DNA of 38,385 nucleotides from 2-01-FULL-33-17 sp964401705 (GTDB taxonomy: Bacteria; Patescibacteriota; Minisyncoccia; Phycocordibacterales; UBA9973), in the NCBI GenBank assembly GCA_964401705.1, contig CAYNZJ010000004.1, positions 1-38,385 of the forward strand. The letters are read 5' to 3'. The notes below the pieces were generated by a model. That model saw only the letters and a list, made by a program, of their open reading frames with translations, searched no databases and was not told the origin of the DNA. The translations under genes and the position numbers were made by a program. Shown here piece after piece: positions 21,506 through 31,121 of this stretch (within the stretch, counting starts at the first letter, position 1; every line of letters starts with the position of its first letter).

Positions 21506-23236
21506 ATGTCACTAAACAAATACAGCTTAAGAAAGAATACTGGAGAGCGAATTCCCGAACTAGACCAAAAATACGGAACACTAATTGCAGATATTTTAGT
21601 TGCTCGAGGGATAGATACAATAAACAAAGCTTACGAATATTTACATAATGATTTAAGTAGCTCACATGGAGATCCTTTTAGTATTCCAGATATGGCTAAA
21701 TCTATTGAGAGAATACACAATGCAATCCAAAACAATGAATTAATAACAATTCACGCGGATTATGATTGTGATGGTATCCCAGGGGCTTGTGTAATATCAC
21801 ATTTGTTTAACATAATTAATTACACAAATTATAAAATATCGATTCCAGATAGAAATACCGAAGGTTATGGATTATCAACAAACCATATCGAAAACATTTC
21901 AAAAGATGGAAGTAGTTTAGTTATTACAATTGATTTAGGTATAACGGCAACAGAAGCCGTAAAATATGCTAGTGAAAAAAATATTGATGTCATAATTACT
22001 GACCATCATACAATGCCCCAAGTATTACCAAATGCTTATGCAATAATTCATCCCAAAATTAATGGTAGTATATATCCAAACCAAGAATTGTGCGGGGCTG
22101 GGGTTATCTATACATTAGTTCGGGCATTTGAAACTATATATAAAGATTTTTATAATATCCCAAATAATTTTTTAAGTTCACTAGTTGATTATGTTGGATT
22201 TGCAACACTCTCGGACATGGTTACGTTGACTCCAGAAAATAAAATTTTTATTAAAGAAGGAATAAATTTATTAAAAAATAAACCAAAGGCAGGGTTTATG
22301 GCATTAGCTATTGCATCTAGAGTATACATGAAGGATTTAGACCAAGGGGATATTGCTTTTATGTTAGCTCCAAAATTAAATGTGGCATCACGTATGGGTA
22401 ATGCATATGATGCATATAATTTATTAATGGAAAAAGACCAAACAAAAGCAAAAATTTTAGCTGAAAAATTAGTAGCCCTTTCAAATGAAAGAAGAAAATT
22501 AGTAGCCCTGATGGTCAAAGAAGCTAAACGTGAAATTGCCCGAACAGAAAAAGACAAAGATGAAATAATTGTAGTTGGGCATCCTTCTTGGAAAGTAGGA
22601 TTGCTTGGGTTGGTGGCATCAAAGATTGTTGACGGTTACGGTAAACCGGCTTTGGTTTGGGGTAGAGCAGAAAAAGACAATGAAGAAATATACAAAGGAT
22701 CCTGCCGAGGAAATGGAACAATAAACATGCATACTCTTATGGATAGAGCAGTAGGTGATACTTTTACAGAATATGGTGGTCATAGTGAAGCCGGAGGATT
22801 TAGTATTAACCCTGAAAAGATTTATAACCTGCACGAAGAAATAAATAAATCTTATAAAGAAATAGAAAAGGATAATATTTTAGGATATGAAAATAAAATT
22901 GAAATTGATACATTAATACCAATATCACTTTTAAAACCAGGGCTACTAGATGCGATAAACAAAATAGGCCCCTATGGACAAGGATTTAACGAACCAATAT
23001 TTGGGTTTTTTAATGTAGAAATAATAGATATTCGAAATTTTGGTACAGGTAATGCTCATATTGAAATAATTTTTAGAGACAAAAATGGGTTAACTGCTGG
23101 AGCTTATGCATATTATAAAAATAATTCTGATTTTAATAATCCTGAAATAGGCACAAAAGCTCATATCGTAGGAACTATTGATTCAAAACTTTACAAAGGA
23201 ATTGTTCGTATAAAATTAAAAGATGTTATCATATAA
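21506..23236 (+). CDS. recJ: Single-stranded-DNA-specific exonuclease RecJ
   Basis: RecJ degrades single-stranded DNA 5' to 3' in repair and recombination. From the ATG at 21506 it has 576 residues, the normal length; an in-frame GTG at 21422 lies in the palindromic element and is rejected. Motifs in order: ITIHADYDCDGIPGA (motif I), VITIDLGI, IITDHHTMPQ (the DHH motif), CGAGVIYTL, VGFATLSDMV, and the DHHA1 motif GGHSEAGGF. The C-terminal OB domain ends IVRIKLKDVII. It heads an operon with rnhA (2-nt gap) and comEC (9-nt gap), a plausible DNA uptake/repair set. Confidence 0.96.
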   Translation: MSLNKYSLRKNTGERIPELDQKYGTLIADILVARGIDTINKAYEYLHNDLSSSHGDPFSIPDMAKSIERIHNAIQNNELITIHADYDCDGIPGACVISHLFNIINYTNYKISIPDRNTEGYGLSTNHIENISKDGSSLVITIDLGITATEAVKYASEKNIDVIITDHHTMPQVLPNAYAIIHPKINGSIYPNQELCGAGVIYTLVRAFETIYKDFYNIPNNFLSSLVDYVGFATLSDMVTLTPENKIFIKEGINLLKNKPKAGFMALAIASRVYMKDLDQGDIAFMLAPKLNVASRMGNAYDAYNLLMEKDQTKAKILAEKLVALSNERRKLVALMVKEAKREIARTEKDKDEIIVVGHPSWKVGLLGLVASKIVDGYGKPALVWGRAEKDNEEIYKGSCRGNGTINMHTLMDRAVGDTFTEYGGHSEAGGFSINPEKIYNLHEEINKSYKEIEKDNILGYENKIEIDTLIPISLLKPGLLDAINKIGPYGQGFNEPIFGFFNVEIIDIRNFGTGNAHIEIIFRDKNGLTAGAYAYYKNNSDFNNPEIGTKAHIVGTIDSKLYKGIVRIKLKDVII

Positions 23237-23238
23237 AT

Positions 23239-23760
23239 ATGACAAATGAGATTATTGTTTATACTGATGGAAGCGCATTAGGGAACCCCGGACGAGGTGG
23301 TTGGGCATATTTAGTTTGGGATAAAAAACATAATAAAATAAACGAAATGGGGGGAAGATCCGAACATGCAACAAACAATCAAATGGAGCTTTGTGCATTG
23401 TTAAATGTTTTAAAACATTTACAAAATATTCATGAGTCTTTTGAAATTGTAATTTTTTTAGATTCGGATTATGTCCGTAATGGAATAACTAGTTGGATTC
23501 ATAATTGGAAAAAAAATTCTTGGCGTACTGCAAATAAAAAGTCAGTTTTAAACAAAGAGCTTTGGGTGGAAATTGATGAAGTCATGAATAACGTTAGTAA
23601 GAAACATAAAATCCATTTAAAAAGAGTTGATGCCCATACAGGAATAGCAGGTAATGAAATTGTAGACCAAATAGCAAAATCAATGGCAGGGAATGAACCA
23701 TATTTATTTTTTGCAGGAGAAAAAAATGAATATGAAAAGTTAAGGCAAATTGTTTTATAA
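23239..23760 (+). CDS. rnhA: Ribonuclease HI
   Basis: RNase HI cuts the RNA strand of RNA-DNA hybrids. The 173-residue protein has the catalytic residues Asp10 (VYTDGSALGNPG), Glu50 (NNQMEL) and Asp75 (FLDSDY), with a fourth acidic/His region in VDAHTGIAGNEIVDQIAK. The typical handle WIHNWKKNSWRTANKK is present. It is slightly longer than E. coli RnhA because of a C-terminal tail (about residues 150-173). It lies between recJ and comEC in one operon. Confidence 0.96.
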   Translation: MTNEIIVYTDGSALGNPGRGGWAYLVWDKKHNKINEMGGRSEHATNNQMELCALLNVLKHLQNIHESFEIVIFLDSDYVRNGITSWIHNWKKNSWRTANKKSVLNKELWVEIDEVMNNVSKKHKIHLKRVDAHTGIAGNEIVDQIAKSMAGNEPYLFFAGEKNEYEKLRQIVL

Positions 23761-23769
23761 AAAATAAAT

Positions 23770-25119
23770 ATGTGGAATGTACTACGCATAATTCTAATAA
23801 TTATATTATTGAGTCGCGTAGTTTATTTTTGTTTTATTGTAGAAAAAATAGATATTAATTTTCCAAATGAAGAAGTTTTAATTCTAGGTTATATTGATGA
23901 TTATGGAGAAGAAAGAATTAATTCAAATAGATACAGATTAAAAATAACAGAACTCAACGGTCAAAAAATAACAGATGGCTCAAGAATTTTAATTGTTACA
24001 AATCCTTATACAAATAATTTAGAATATGGAACAATTCTAAAAATAAAAGGCCAGATTGAAAACCCAAAAGATTTTATAACTGACTCTGGTAAAAATTTTG
24101 AATATGATAATTATTTAGCATTATCAAAAATATACGGCATAACCCGTGACCCAGAAATAGAAATAATCAATGGATTTTCAGGAAATAAAATAAAATTTTA
24201 TTTATTTAAAATAAGAAAAAGTTTTAGTAATACATTAGATAAAAATCTAAATGAAAATAGCTCGGTTCTATCTCGGGGGATATTATTAGGAGAAAAATCA
24301 GGTATCAACAATGAACTGCGTAATAATTTAGCCAAAACCAGCACATCCCATATTGTGGCATTGTCTGGATACAACATAACAATTATTAGTGAAATAGTAA
24401 TTCAAATTACAAAATCTTTACCTTTATTAGCAAGAACAATTTTAGGAGCATCTAGTATCTTTTTATTTGTTCTTTTGGCTGGTGGTGGAAGTAGCGCAAT
24501 AAGAGCAATGATAATGGCTTTTATTTTATTATATTCTCGGAATCGAGGTAAATCATATAATGCGCTTTGGGCTTTGTTTTTAGCATTTTTAATAATTATT
24601 AGCATTAACCCATTATCTTTTCGGTATGATATGGGATTACATCTTTCGGTTTTGGCAACATTTGGTTTAATAATTTTTCAAATCCCTATTGCTGAATTTT
24701 TTATAAAAAAACACTTTCACAGAAAAATTTCAGATGTTTTAGCTAGTACAATATCGGCAAGCATAATGACTATGCCATACATTGCATATAATATGGGGAT
24801 AGTTTCAATTGTTGGAATTATTGCAAATATTTTAGTTGTACCAATGATTCCACTACTAATGTTATTTAGTTTTTTAACTGGAATTATTGGCCAAATATCA
24901 AATATTTTAGTTTTACCATTTGGATATATCACTCATACGATTTCAAAAATAATTTTATTTGTTATAAACAATTTTGGAGAATTACCATTTAGTGCAATAT
25001 ACAAAAACAATATCCCAATTGTTGGAATATTGTTTGTCTATGGAATGATTATTTATTTTGCAATAAAGGCAAACAAAAAATCTACTGAAGAGCATTTAGA
25101 TAATTTGATTCAACATTAG
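23770..25119 (+). CDS. comEC: ComEC/Rec2 DNA uptake channel, membrane part only
   Basis: ComEC moves single-stranded DNA through the cytoplasmic membrane in natural transformation. The 449 residues contain an N-terminal hydrophobic segment, the small OB-like DUF4131 part (about 35-130), and the Competence domain with LSGYNITIISE (about 195-207) plus many transmembrane helices to about residue 430. The metallo-beta-lactamase domain that normally ends the protein is absent: the frame stops in a short polar tail. A matching stand-alone MBL gene lies 600 bp downstream, past sod. Its 3' end overlaps the sod 3' end antisense by 38 bp. It sits in the recJ-rnhA operon. Confidence 0.93.
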   Translation: MWNVLRIILIIILLSRVVYFCFIVEKIDINFPNEEVLILGYIDDYGEERINSNRYRLKITELNGQKITDGSRILIVTNPYTNNLEYGTILKIKGQIENPKDFITDSGKNFEYDNYLALSKIYGITRDPEIEIINGFSGNKIKFYLFKIRKSFSNTLDKNLNENSSVLSRGILLGEKSGINNELRNNLAKTSTSHIVALSGYNITIISEIVIQITKSLPLLARTILGASSIFLFVLLAGGGSSAIRAMIMAFILLYSRNRGKSYNALWALFLAFLIIISINPLSFRYDMGLHLSVLATFGLIIFQIPIAEFFIKKHFHRKISDVLASTISASIMTMPYIAYNMGIVSIVGIIANILVVPMIPLLMLFSFLTGIIGQISNILVLPFGYITHTISKIILFVINNFGELPFSAIYKNNIPIVGILFVYGMIIYFAIKANKKSTEEHLDNLIQH

Positions 25120-25678
25120 CCCAGTTTAAATTTTTAAAAAAATCGATAATATATTGTTTCTTACCGCTTGGTTGATAATCTGCAACATAAGAATGCTCCC
25201 AAACATCCAGTGCCAAAACAAGAGCACAATCTTGAAGTTGACCTAAATGTTGTTCATCAACCCAAGAATTTAAAAGTTTATTTTCTTTTCTATCATAATA
25301 AAGCATTGCCCAACCAACACCCCGAGTTGTAGCAATTGATTTAAATAAATCAAGCCAAGCATCAAACGAACCCCATTGATTAATGATAGCGTTTTTTAAT
25401 TTACTATCATCATTTAGATTAGTTGCCCCGCCAGAGAGTAAATCAAAATAAACTTCGTGGTTACGCATACCATTGTATTCAAAACCAAACCTACGTTGTA
25501 GTCCGCTAATTAAACCCATATTATTTTCAGCATCAATAGATAATTCTTGTATTTTAGCTAAAACCAAATTCGTATGTGTTACATACCCAGTATATAGTTT
25601 TAAATGTTCATCTATATTTTGCTTTGAAATTCCAACAAGATCAGGAATGTTAAATGTTTTTGCGGTGTATTGTTGCAT
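25082..25678 (-). CDS. sod: Superoxide dismutase (Fe/Mn family)
   Basis: The enzyme dismutates superoxide using one Fe or Mn ion. From the ATG at 25678 it has 198 residues; upstream in-frame sequence is AT-rich noise over the promoter. Ligands visible: the first His in QNIDEHLKLY (about 24), the second in MRNHEVYFD, and Asp and His in ALDVWEHSYVADY. WAMLYYD and LLNSWVDEQH precede the last pair as in the family. The tail NLNWANVESNY is the normal C-terminus. Fe or Mn preference cannot be told safely. The gene is inserted, in opposite orientation, between the two parts of ComEC. Confidence 0.96.
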   Translation of the reverse strand: MQQYTAKTFNIPDLVGISKQNIDEHLKLYTGYVTHTNLVLAKIQELSIDAENNMGLISGLQRRFGFEYNGMRNHEVYFDLLSGGATNLNDDSKLKNAIINQWGSFDAWLDLFKSIATTRGVGWAMLYYDRKENKLLNSWVDEQHLGQLQDCALVLALDVWEHSYVADYQPSGKKQYIIDFFKNLNWANVESNYLNALQ

Positions 25679-25694
25679 AATTATGATTTTATTT

Positions 25695-25700
25695 ATTATA
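25695..25700 (-). promoter_or_regulatory. -10 box of sod
   Basis: TATAAT on the minus strand (25700-25695), 16 nt from the ATG at 25678, giving a short leader of about 10 nt. It is divergent from the MBL gene box only 10 bp away. Confidence 0.5.
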
Positions 25701-25709
25701 TATACAAAG

Positions 25710-25715
25710 TATACT
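25710..25715 (+). promoter_or_regulatory. leaderless -10 box of the MBL gene
   Basis: TATACT at 25710-25715, 6 nt before the ATG at 25722. Confidence 0.6.
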
Positions 25716-25721
25716 ATATAT

Positions 25722-26591
25722 ATGCAAAGAGCTAAAGCTATTAAAATCTTGATTTTTGTACCCTTGTTTTTAATAATTATATTTATAATATTTTGGTTTT
25801 TAATTATATCGAAAGAAAAACCATTAAAATTAATAATGCTCAACATTGGTCAAGGAGATGCTATTTATATACAAACCCCAAATGGTAATAATATGCTGAT
25901 AGACTCTGGTCGTGACCGAACAATACTTTATGAAATAAGTAATGTAATGCCTTTAAACAAAAAAAGTATTGATATTATTGAAATTTCAAACCCAGACCTA
26001 GATCATATTGGAGGATTCCCTTTTATAATGCAAAAATATGAAATAAAAAAAATACTTTCTCCTGGGGTGAACCATAATAGTTTAGATTCTTATAATGAAA
26101 TCCAAAAAATTGCTGAGCAAGAAAAAATAGAAGTCTTGCGACCAAAATCTGGTACAAAAATAATCCTTGATACCAAAAATAATGTAACTTATACAATACT
26201 TTGGCCTGAAGGTAATGTCCATGAATGGGAAGTAAATGCTGGTTCAATGGTAGGATTGTTAGAATATCATGGTCACAAAATACTATTAACAGGCGACGCC
26301 CCGAAAGAAGTCGAGGATCAAATAATCATAAAATATAAAAATTCCTTAGAAAATATAGATATTTTAAAGGTTGGACATCATGGATCCAAAACTTCAACTG
26401 GGGAGAATTTATTAAAAGTAACAAACCCAAAATATGCATTAATCTCGGCAGGGGAAAATAACCGTTATGGACACCCTCACCCAGAAGTAACGGATAGACT
26501 GAAAAAATTTAAAGTAAAAGCACTAACAACAATCGATAGTGGACAAATTAATTGCAATATTTGGATAAAAAAAGAAACGGTTTGTAAATAA
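25722..26591 (+). CDS. ComEC-type metallo-beta-lactamase domain protein, membrane anchored
   Basis: The 289 residues from the ATG at 25722 comprise one N-terminal transmembrane helix (about 8-30) followed by the MBL fold that normally forms the C-terminus of ComEC. Signatures are MLNIGQGDAIYI and MLIDSGRD, ISNPDLDHIGGFP (canonical Ser-His-x-Asp-x-Asp-His, with the first His replaced by Asn), LLTGDAPKEVED, LKVGHHGSKTST and ENNRYGHPHPEV. In ComEC this domain is thought to degrade the non-transported strand. It probably works with the membrane part encoded at 23770-25119. It has its own leaderless promoter. Confidence 0.9.
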   Translation: MQRAKAIKILIFVPLFLIIIFIIFWFLIISKEKPLKLIMLNIGQGDAIYIQTPNGNNMLIDSGRDRTILYEISNVMPLNKKSIDIIEISNPDLDHIGGFPFIMQKYEIKKILSPGVNHNSLDSYNEIQKIAEQEKIEVLRPKSGTKIILDTKNNVTYTILWPEGNVHEWEVNAGSMVGLLEYHGHKILLTGDAPKEVEDQIIIKYKNSLENIDILKVGHHGSKTSTGENLLKVTNPKYALISAGENNRYGHPHPEVTDRLKKFKVKALTTIDSGQINCNIWIKKETVCK

Positions 26592-26654
26592 ACTTTTACC
26601 CAAGCAAAATATGCTTTTTTTAAGAATTAATTATGGTACAATAATATACAGAAT

Positions 26655-29600
26655 ATGAAACGAAAAGCATTTGGGTATGGCTTTATATTACTGGTTATTA
26701 TCCAGCTTATTTCACCTTGGATGGTGAATATTTCTTCGTCTCAAATTAAACTAGAAAAAAATATCGCTAATGCGGCAGGAGAGGTTTTTACCCCAGAACC
26801 AAGGATTGGATATATTAAAGATTATAAAGTTACAGCAGGTGGCAAAACAACGACATTGCCGGGTTTGGTTTTTATGTATGTGGATACGCTAGAATCAGGA
26901 GGTGAGTGTTTCAGTAAGGATGTTAACTTTTATATCTATAACGTTTATAGTTATTCACCAGACTGGCAATCATACGATGAAACAGTTGATAGTACTGCAG
27001 ACTGTAGTTCAAGCACAAATGAATGGCACACAGATAAAATAAATACAGATTACAATGGATCACAAGTCCAAACTATTCGTCATTATTATGGTACAGAAAT
27101 AAACGGATTTAACCGTAGAATTGCACTAGAATATGATTTAGGAAACATTAGTATTGAAGTTAATCCGAACAAAATTTATGGAGATAAGGAGAAAGAAATC
27201 CTGATAACAAAAGATACCAAAACCTTTGGCCCAACACCCAGCCAAACAATTTTAGATTTAATAAGTACAGGTAAAAGTGCAAGCGAACAAGCACTGCATA
27301 CTTCTTTTGGTGGGGCAATATCATCAAGTGCTTTTTTATCTGACAAAGACCAGACAAAAATTGTCGGGGAATTCAATATTAAAATTCAAAATAAAGGCGC
27401 AAAATGGCAAGATAATGGTTCAAAAAGTGGTGAAGCAGATGAAGATGATGAATATGGGGCTTGGGATGCTGTATATGATGATGAACTTTTAAGTGGTCAA
27501 GCCGGTTATACTGATTTAATTCCAGATAATGATGGGGCAACCGGTAGAGGGGCAACTGATAATGGTTTTGATGGTTTTATTTTTGATATCTCAGACAATA
27601 AGGATTTCAAGGGCCAGGAAACAATGTCTATAAACCTAAATAAATTAATCTTAGAAGGTAAAGATGGGGATAGACTAGCACTTTTTGATGCAGGGGATAT
27701 AACATTAAAAGTTGTTGCAGGGTTTGATGCTGGTAAATCAGTATTAGCAATACCAGAACAAGAAATAACATTAAATGCGGGTTTAGATGAGAATAAAAAA
27801 TATTATTATCGAGTTAGAATATATCCAGACAATTTAAGAGAAGGATTACACTTGGGCGGTATTTTAATCCCGGAAGATGCTTATATTTTATCTAGTGGAG
27901 AATTAAATGTTCCTCCAAAAAATACTTTGGGTATTGTTCAAAATCCAAGAAGTGGAACAAATTTAACACTAGCAAGTGGACAAGAAACTGAAGAATTATG
28001 GCTACCAGATTGTAAATGGGATTCAGCGAGCACTTGGTTTACTGGATGTTTAATTGTTGGATTTTATCATTTGGTTTTTGAACCAACATCAGCTCTTTTA
28101 GCTATTGCTGGTAAAATATTAGACAAAATTTTAATTTACAGTATTTCACCTGGTGTCTATAAAGTAGGTTATATTGTTGATGGTTGGCGTTTTGTCCGAG
28201 ATCTTTGTAATTTGTTCTTTATTTTTATGCTAATCTTTTTAGCATTCAAAGTAATACTAAATTTTGGACACGGTACAAAAAAATTAATTGTAAATACAAT
28301 AATAATAGCAACGGTTATTAATTTTTCATATCCTTTAACCACAATTATTATTGATATTTCAAACATAACTGCAAGACAACTTTACTATAATGCTTTCACT
28401 CAAAAAGATGCTGTTAGTGGCGAACCACTAGGGTTATCTTCAACAGCAGTATCTGGATATAATCCTCAACAAATACTTTTAGGTTCTGTAAATAACCAAC
28501 AGCTTGATAAAAATAAATTCAAAGGAAGTATTTTTATGATTCTTTTGATTGGGGTAATTTTTAATATAATAGCAATGTTTCTATTTTTAAAAATTGCATT
28601 ACAATTTATTTATCGAATACTTGGGTTAGTCTTTGCAATTATTCTTTCACCAATTGCTTTGTTTTCTTATTCATTAGAAACAGAACAAAGAAAGAAGCTT
28701 TCAATGGTTGGATTTGATCAATGGCTATCCGGGTTATTGCAAGACTGTTTCAAGGCTCCAGTATTTTTGTTTTTAATTTTAATAATGACTTTATTTATTA
28801 AAGACAACCCATTTAAAAATGCACTTTCCCCTAATGTAAATGGGCTGGATTGGTGGATGAGTATAATTATTCCGTTTATGTTAATAATGGGATTTTTAAT
28901 GCTCATAGAAAAAGTTACAAAATCAATGTCATCCAGCATTGCTGAGGTAACAGGAGCAAAAGTTATGCAGGGTCTTGGGGCTGTAGCTGGAGTTGCAATG
29001 GGTGGAGCGGCTTTGGCTGGAACAGGAATATTAGGTAAAGCTGCAACAAAATTTGCTGGTAGTAATATGGGCCAAAGAATATTTGATAATGCGGCTAAAG
29101 GTAATAAATTTTCCGAGCTTCAAGCAAAGCTTTTACGTAAAGCTCAGACTGGAAGTTATGATTTAAGACAAACTGGAATAGGTAATGCTGTATCTAAAGA
29201 AACTGGGGCAAACTTTAATTTGGGGGCGGCGGCTTTAGGACTTGGTACTGGGGCAATGGTTGGGGGATATATGGGTCAAGTAGAAAGACGAAATAAAAAA
29301 AGAGATGAATTTGTCCAAATGCTTGAATGGAATAAAAACTTGGCACAATCTGTTTTAGATAAAAAGAATGCAAAAGAAGAAGATAAAAAGAAGAAAGAAG
29401 ATGAAGCAAAAGTATTAAAAGACCAGTTAGATGCAAGAGAAAGAGATTTAAAAAATAGCGAAGAAATTAAAAAGAATGCAGATGAAACATACAGTAATAT
29501 AGAAAAGCTTGAAGACTTATTAGCAAAAAGAAATGATATTGTATCAAAAACTCCTGCGGGAACAACTCCACCAACAAATGAAATTGATATTCAAATAGAT

Positions 29601-30362
29601 AGAATAGAAGCAAAACTAGGAGCAACTGCCGGTAGTCTTTATAATAAAACAACAGATGCAACAGGAAGAGAAACTGTATCTAAAAATACTGCTTTCAATG
29701 AATTAGAACGAGATAAAAAGATAGAAAAGGAAAACGCAAACGCAAATAAAAATACTGCAAAAGCAGGAGTTGATACTGCAAAAGATAATCTAAAAACTAA
29801 TGAACAAGCTATCCGTCAACTTGATAAAGACATTAACGAATTAACAAAAGCAATTGAAAATATAAAAAAGAATCGTAAAAATATGTATGCCCATAAGATA
29901 CGAAATAAATCAGGACATGTATTTAATAAATACACTTATGGTGAAAGAAAAAAAGTTGATGATCATGGCCATGCTCATAAAAGAGCAATGACTGATACAG
30001 AAGAAACAAGACACAATCAGTTATTCGGGGAGTTGAGTGAAGAGATGAAAGATATTGTTACTAGCGTTGACGAACATTCACATGAAGCAAATAATAAACA
30101 ATTAATAAAACTAGGAGCAATTAATGCAAGTATAGGAGCATTAGCTGGAGCATTTACTGGTGGAGCTGGAGCAATAGCCGTAGGCGCATTAACTGGTGGA
30201 TTAATTGGAGCAATACGCAGTGTTAGCCCAGGTAATGAACATTATGGTGTACCACATGACAAAGATGAATGGCATCCACATTCCAGCGATGGGTACAAAC
30301 CTCCAAGCGGGGGTGGTACAAAATCTGGTGGTGATGCCCACGCTCATGATGATCATCACTAA
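26655..30362 (+). CDS. large VirB6/TrbL-like membrane protein with coiled coil and His-rich tail
   Basis: The 1235-residue protein opens a type IV secretion-like cluster. A signal-like helix is at about 6-25. It is followed by an exported beta-rich region (to about 440), then a polytopic membrane region (about 465-760) with six or more hydrophobic helices, as in VirB6/TrbL-type channel proteins. Next come Ala/Gly-rich helices, a long Lys/Glu coiled coil (about 880-1075), and a glycine-zipper segment near 1155-1185 (GGLIGA). The tail carries many His (HPHSSD and HAHDDHH). The assignment rests on topology and on the adjacent PrgI and VirB4 genes, not on a signature motif. The His clusters suggest metal binding, which is inference. 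Confidence 0.75.
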   Translation: MKRKAFGYGFILLVIIQLISPWMVNISSSQIKLEKNIANAAGEVFTPEPRIGYIKDYKVTAGGKTTTLPGLVFMYVDTLESGGECFSKDVNFYIYNVYSYSPDWQSYDETVDSTADCSSSTNEWHTDKINTDYNGSQVQTIRHYYGTEINGFNRRIALEYDLGNISIEVNPNKIYGDKEKEILITKDTKTFGPTPSQTILDLISTGKSASEQALHTSFGGAISSSAFLSDKDQTKIVGEFNIKIQNKGAKWQDNGSKSGEADEDDEYGAWDAVYDDELLSGQAGYTDLIPDNDGATGRGATDNGFDGFIFDISDNKDFKGQETMSINLNKLILEGKDGDRLALFDAGDITLKVVAGFDAGKSVLAIPEQEITLNAGLDENKKYYYRVRIYPDNLREGLHLGGILIPEDAYILSSGELNVPPKNTLGIVQNPRSGTNLTLASGQETEELWLPDCKWDSASTWFTGCLIVGFYHLVFEPTSALLAIAGKILDKILIYSISPGVYKVGYIVDGWRFVRDLCNLFFIFMLIFLAFKVILNFGHGTKKLIVNTIIIATVINFSYPLTTIIIDISNITARQLYYNAFTQKDAVSGEPLGLSSTAVSGYNPQQILLGSVNNQQLDKNKFKGSIFMILLIGVIFNIIAMFLFLKIALQFIYRILGLVFAIILSPIALFSYSLETEQRKKLSMVGFDQWLSGLLQDCFKAPVFLFLILIMTLFIKDNPFKNALSPNVNGLDWWMSIIIPFMLIMGFLMLIEKVTKSMSSSIAEVTGAKVMQGLGAVAGVAMGGAALAGTGILGKAATKFAGSNMGQRIFDNAAKGNKFSELQAKLLRKAQTGSYDLRQTGIGNAVSKETGANFNLGAAALGLGTGAMVGGYMGQVERRNKKRDEFVQMLEWNKNLAQSVLDKKNAKEEDKKKKEDEAKVLKDQLDARERDLKNSEEIKKNADETYSNIEKLEDLLAKRNDIVSKTPAGTTPPTNEIDIQIDRIEAKLGATAGSLYNKTTDATGRETVSKNTAFNELERDKKIEKENANANKNTAKAGVDTAKDNLKTNEQAIRQLDKDINELTKAIENIKKNRKNMYAHKIRNKSGHVFNKYTYGERKKVDDHGHAHKRAMTDTEETRHNQLFGELSEEMKDIVTSVDEHSHEANNKQLIKLGAINASIGALAGAFTGGAGAIAVGALTGGLIGAIRSVSPGNEHYGVPHDKDEWHPHSSDGYKPPSGGGTKSGGDAHAHDDHH

Positions 30363-30380
30363 AAATTAACAAATTATTTT

Positions 30381-31085
30381 ATGGACGATAATAAACAACA
30401 AGACAACAATGAAATGGAAGACTTAATGCCAGCAATTCAAGAAAGGGTTGCAAGTCTTGATGCGCCTGTAAGAAATTTATTATTAAGCGATGATTATATA
30501 ATAAAACTTGGAGAAATAGGTCAAGCTCATAGTTTAGACCCTAAAAATATGGGAGTAATGGAAGAAATTACTACAAATTTTTTACTTGGAACAATTAGAC
30601 CAAATGAACTTGAACAAAATTTTATTGAAAAATTATCAAACCTAAACAAAGAAAAAATAGTTTCATTATATACCGACATCAAATCAAAAATCCTAAATCC
30701 TGTAATGGAAATCATAACTAATGCATGGGTTGAAGACGATGAAAATGAAGAAATTTGGAACGAAGTTATCGAACTATCAGAAATTCCTCTTCCACCTAAT
30801 TTACAAAGGAATGGGTTAGAAACTTTAGGCCAGAAAATAAACACTGAAATAGATAAAGGAACCGAAACAAAAACCATCGTAGATTCAATACGCCCAAATA
30901 AAATTTTAACGAATGAGGATGTAGAGAGACTAACCAAAGAAACAGAAAAGTCTGAAAAATCAACTTGGTCTGAGAAAAAGGATATTCAAAGTGAACCAAC
31001 AATAACAACAAGACAAACAAATGATGTTAGTTTGCCTAAAATAAAGTCTTGGGATAATGATCAATATCGAGAAATCCCCGAATAA
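30381..31085 (+). CDS. acidic helical cytoplasmic protein in the T4SS-like cluster
   Basis: The 234-residue protein is unrecognised. It has no signal peptide or membrane helix. It is strongly acidic and mostly helical to about residue 165, then has a low-complexity Thr/Glu/Lys tail. Lying 18 nt past the VirB6-like gene and before the PrgI-like gene, it may be a cluster-specific soluble partner or chaperone-like factor. Nothing in the sequence proves this. Confidence 0.75.
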   Translation: MDDNKQQDNNEMEDLMPAIQERVASLDAPVRNLLLSDDYIIKLGEIGQAHSLDPKNMGVMEEITTNFLLGTIRPNELEQNFIEKLSNLNKEKIVSLYTDIKSKILNPVMEIITNAWVEDDENEEIWNEVIELSEIPLPPNLQRNGLETLGQKINTEIDKGTETKTIVDSIRPNKILTNEDVERLTKETEKSEKSTWSEKKDIQSEPTITTRQTNDVSLPKIKSWDNDQYREIPE

Positions 31086-31109
31086 CCCCAACAAAAAAAT
31101 AAAACATGC

Positions 31110-31115
31110 TATAAT
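31110..31115 (+). promoter_or_regulatory. leaderless -10 box of the PrgI-like gene
   Basis: TATAAT at 31110-31115, 6 nt before the ATG at 31122. Confidence 0.65.
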
Positions 31116-31121
31116 ATTACT

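Noticed and set aside
25473..25721. N-terminal extension of the MBL protein
   Set aside because: It is antisense to sod and crosses both divergent promoters. ATG 25722 leads straight into the membrane helix.
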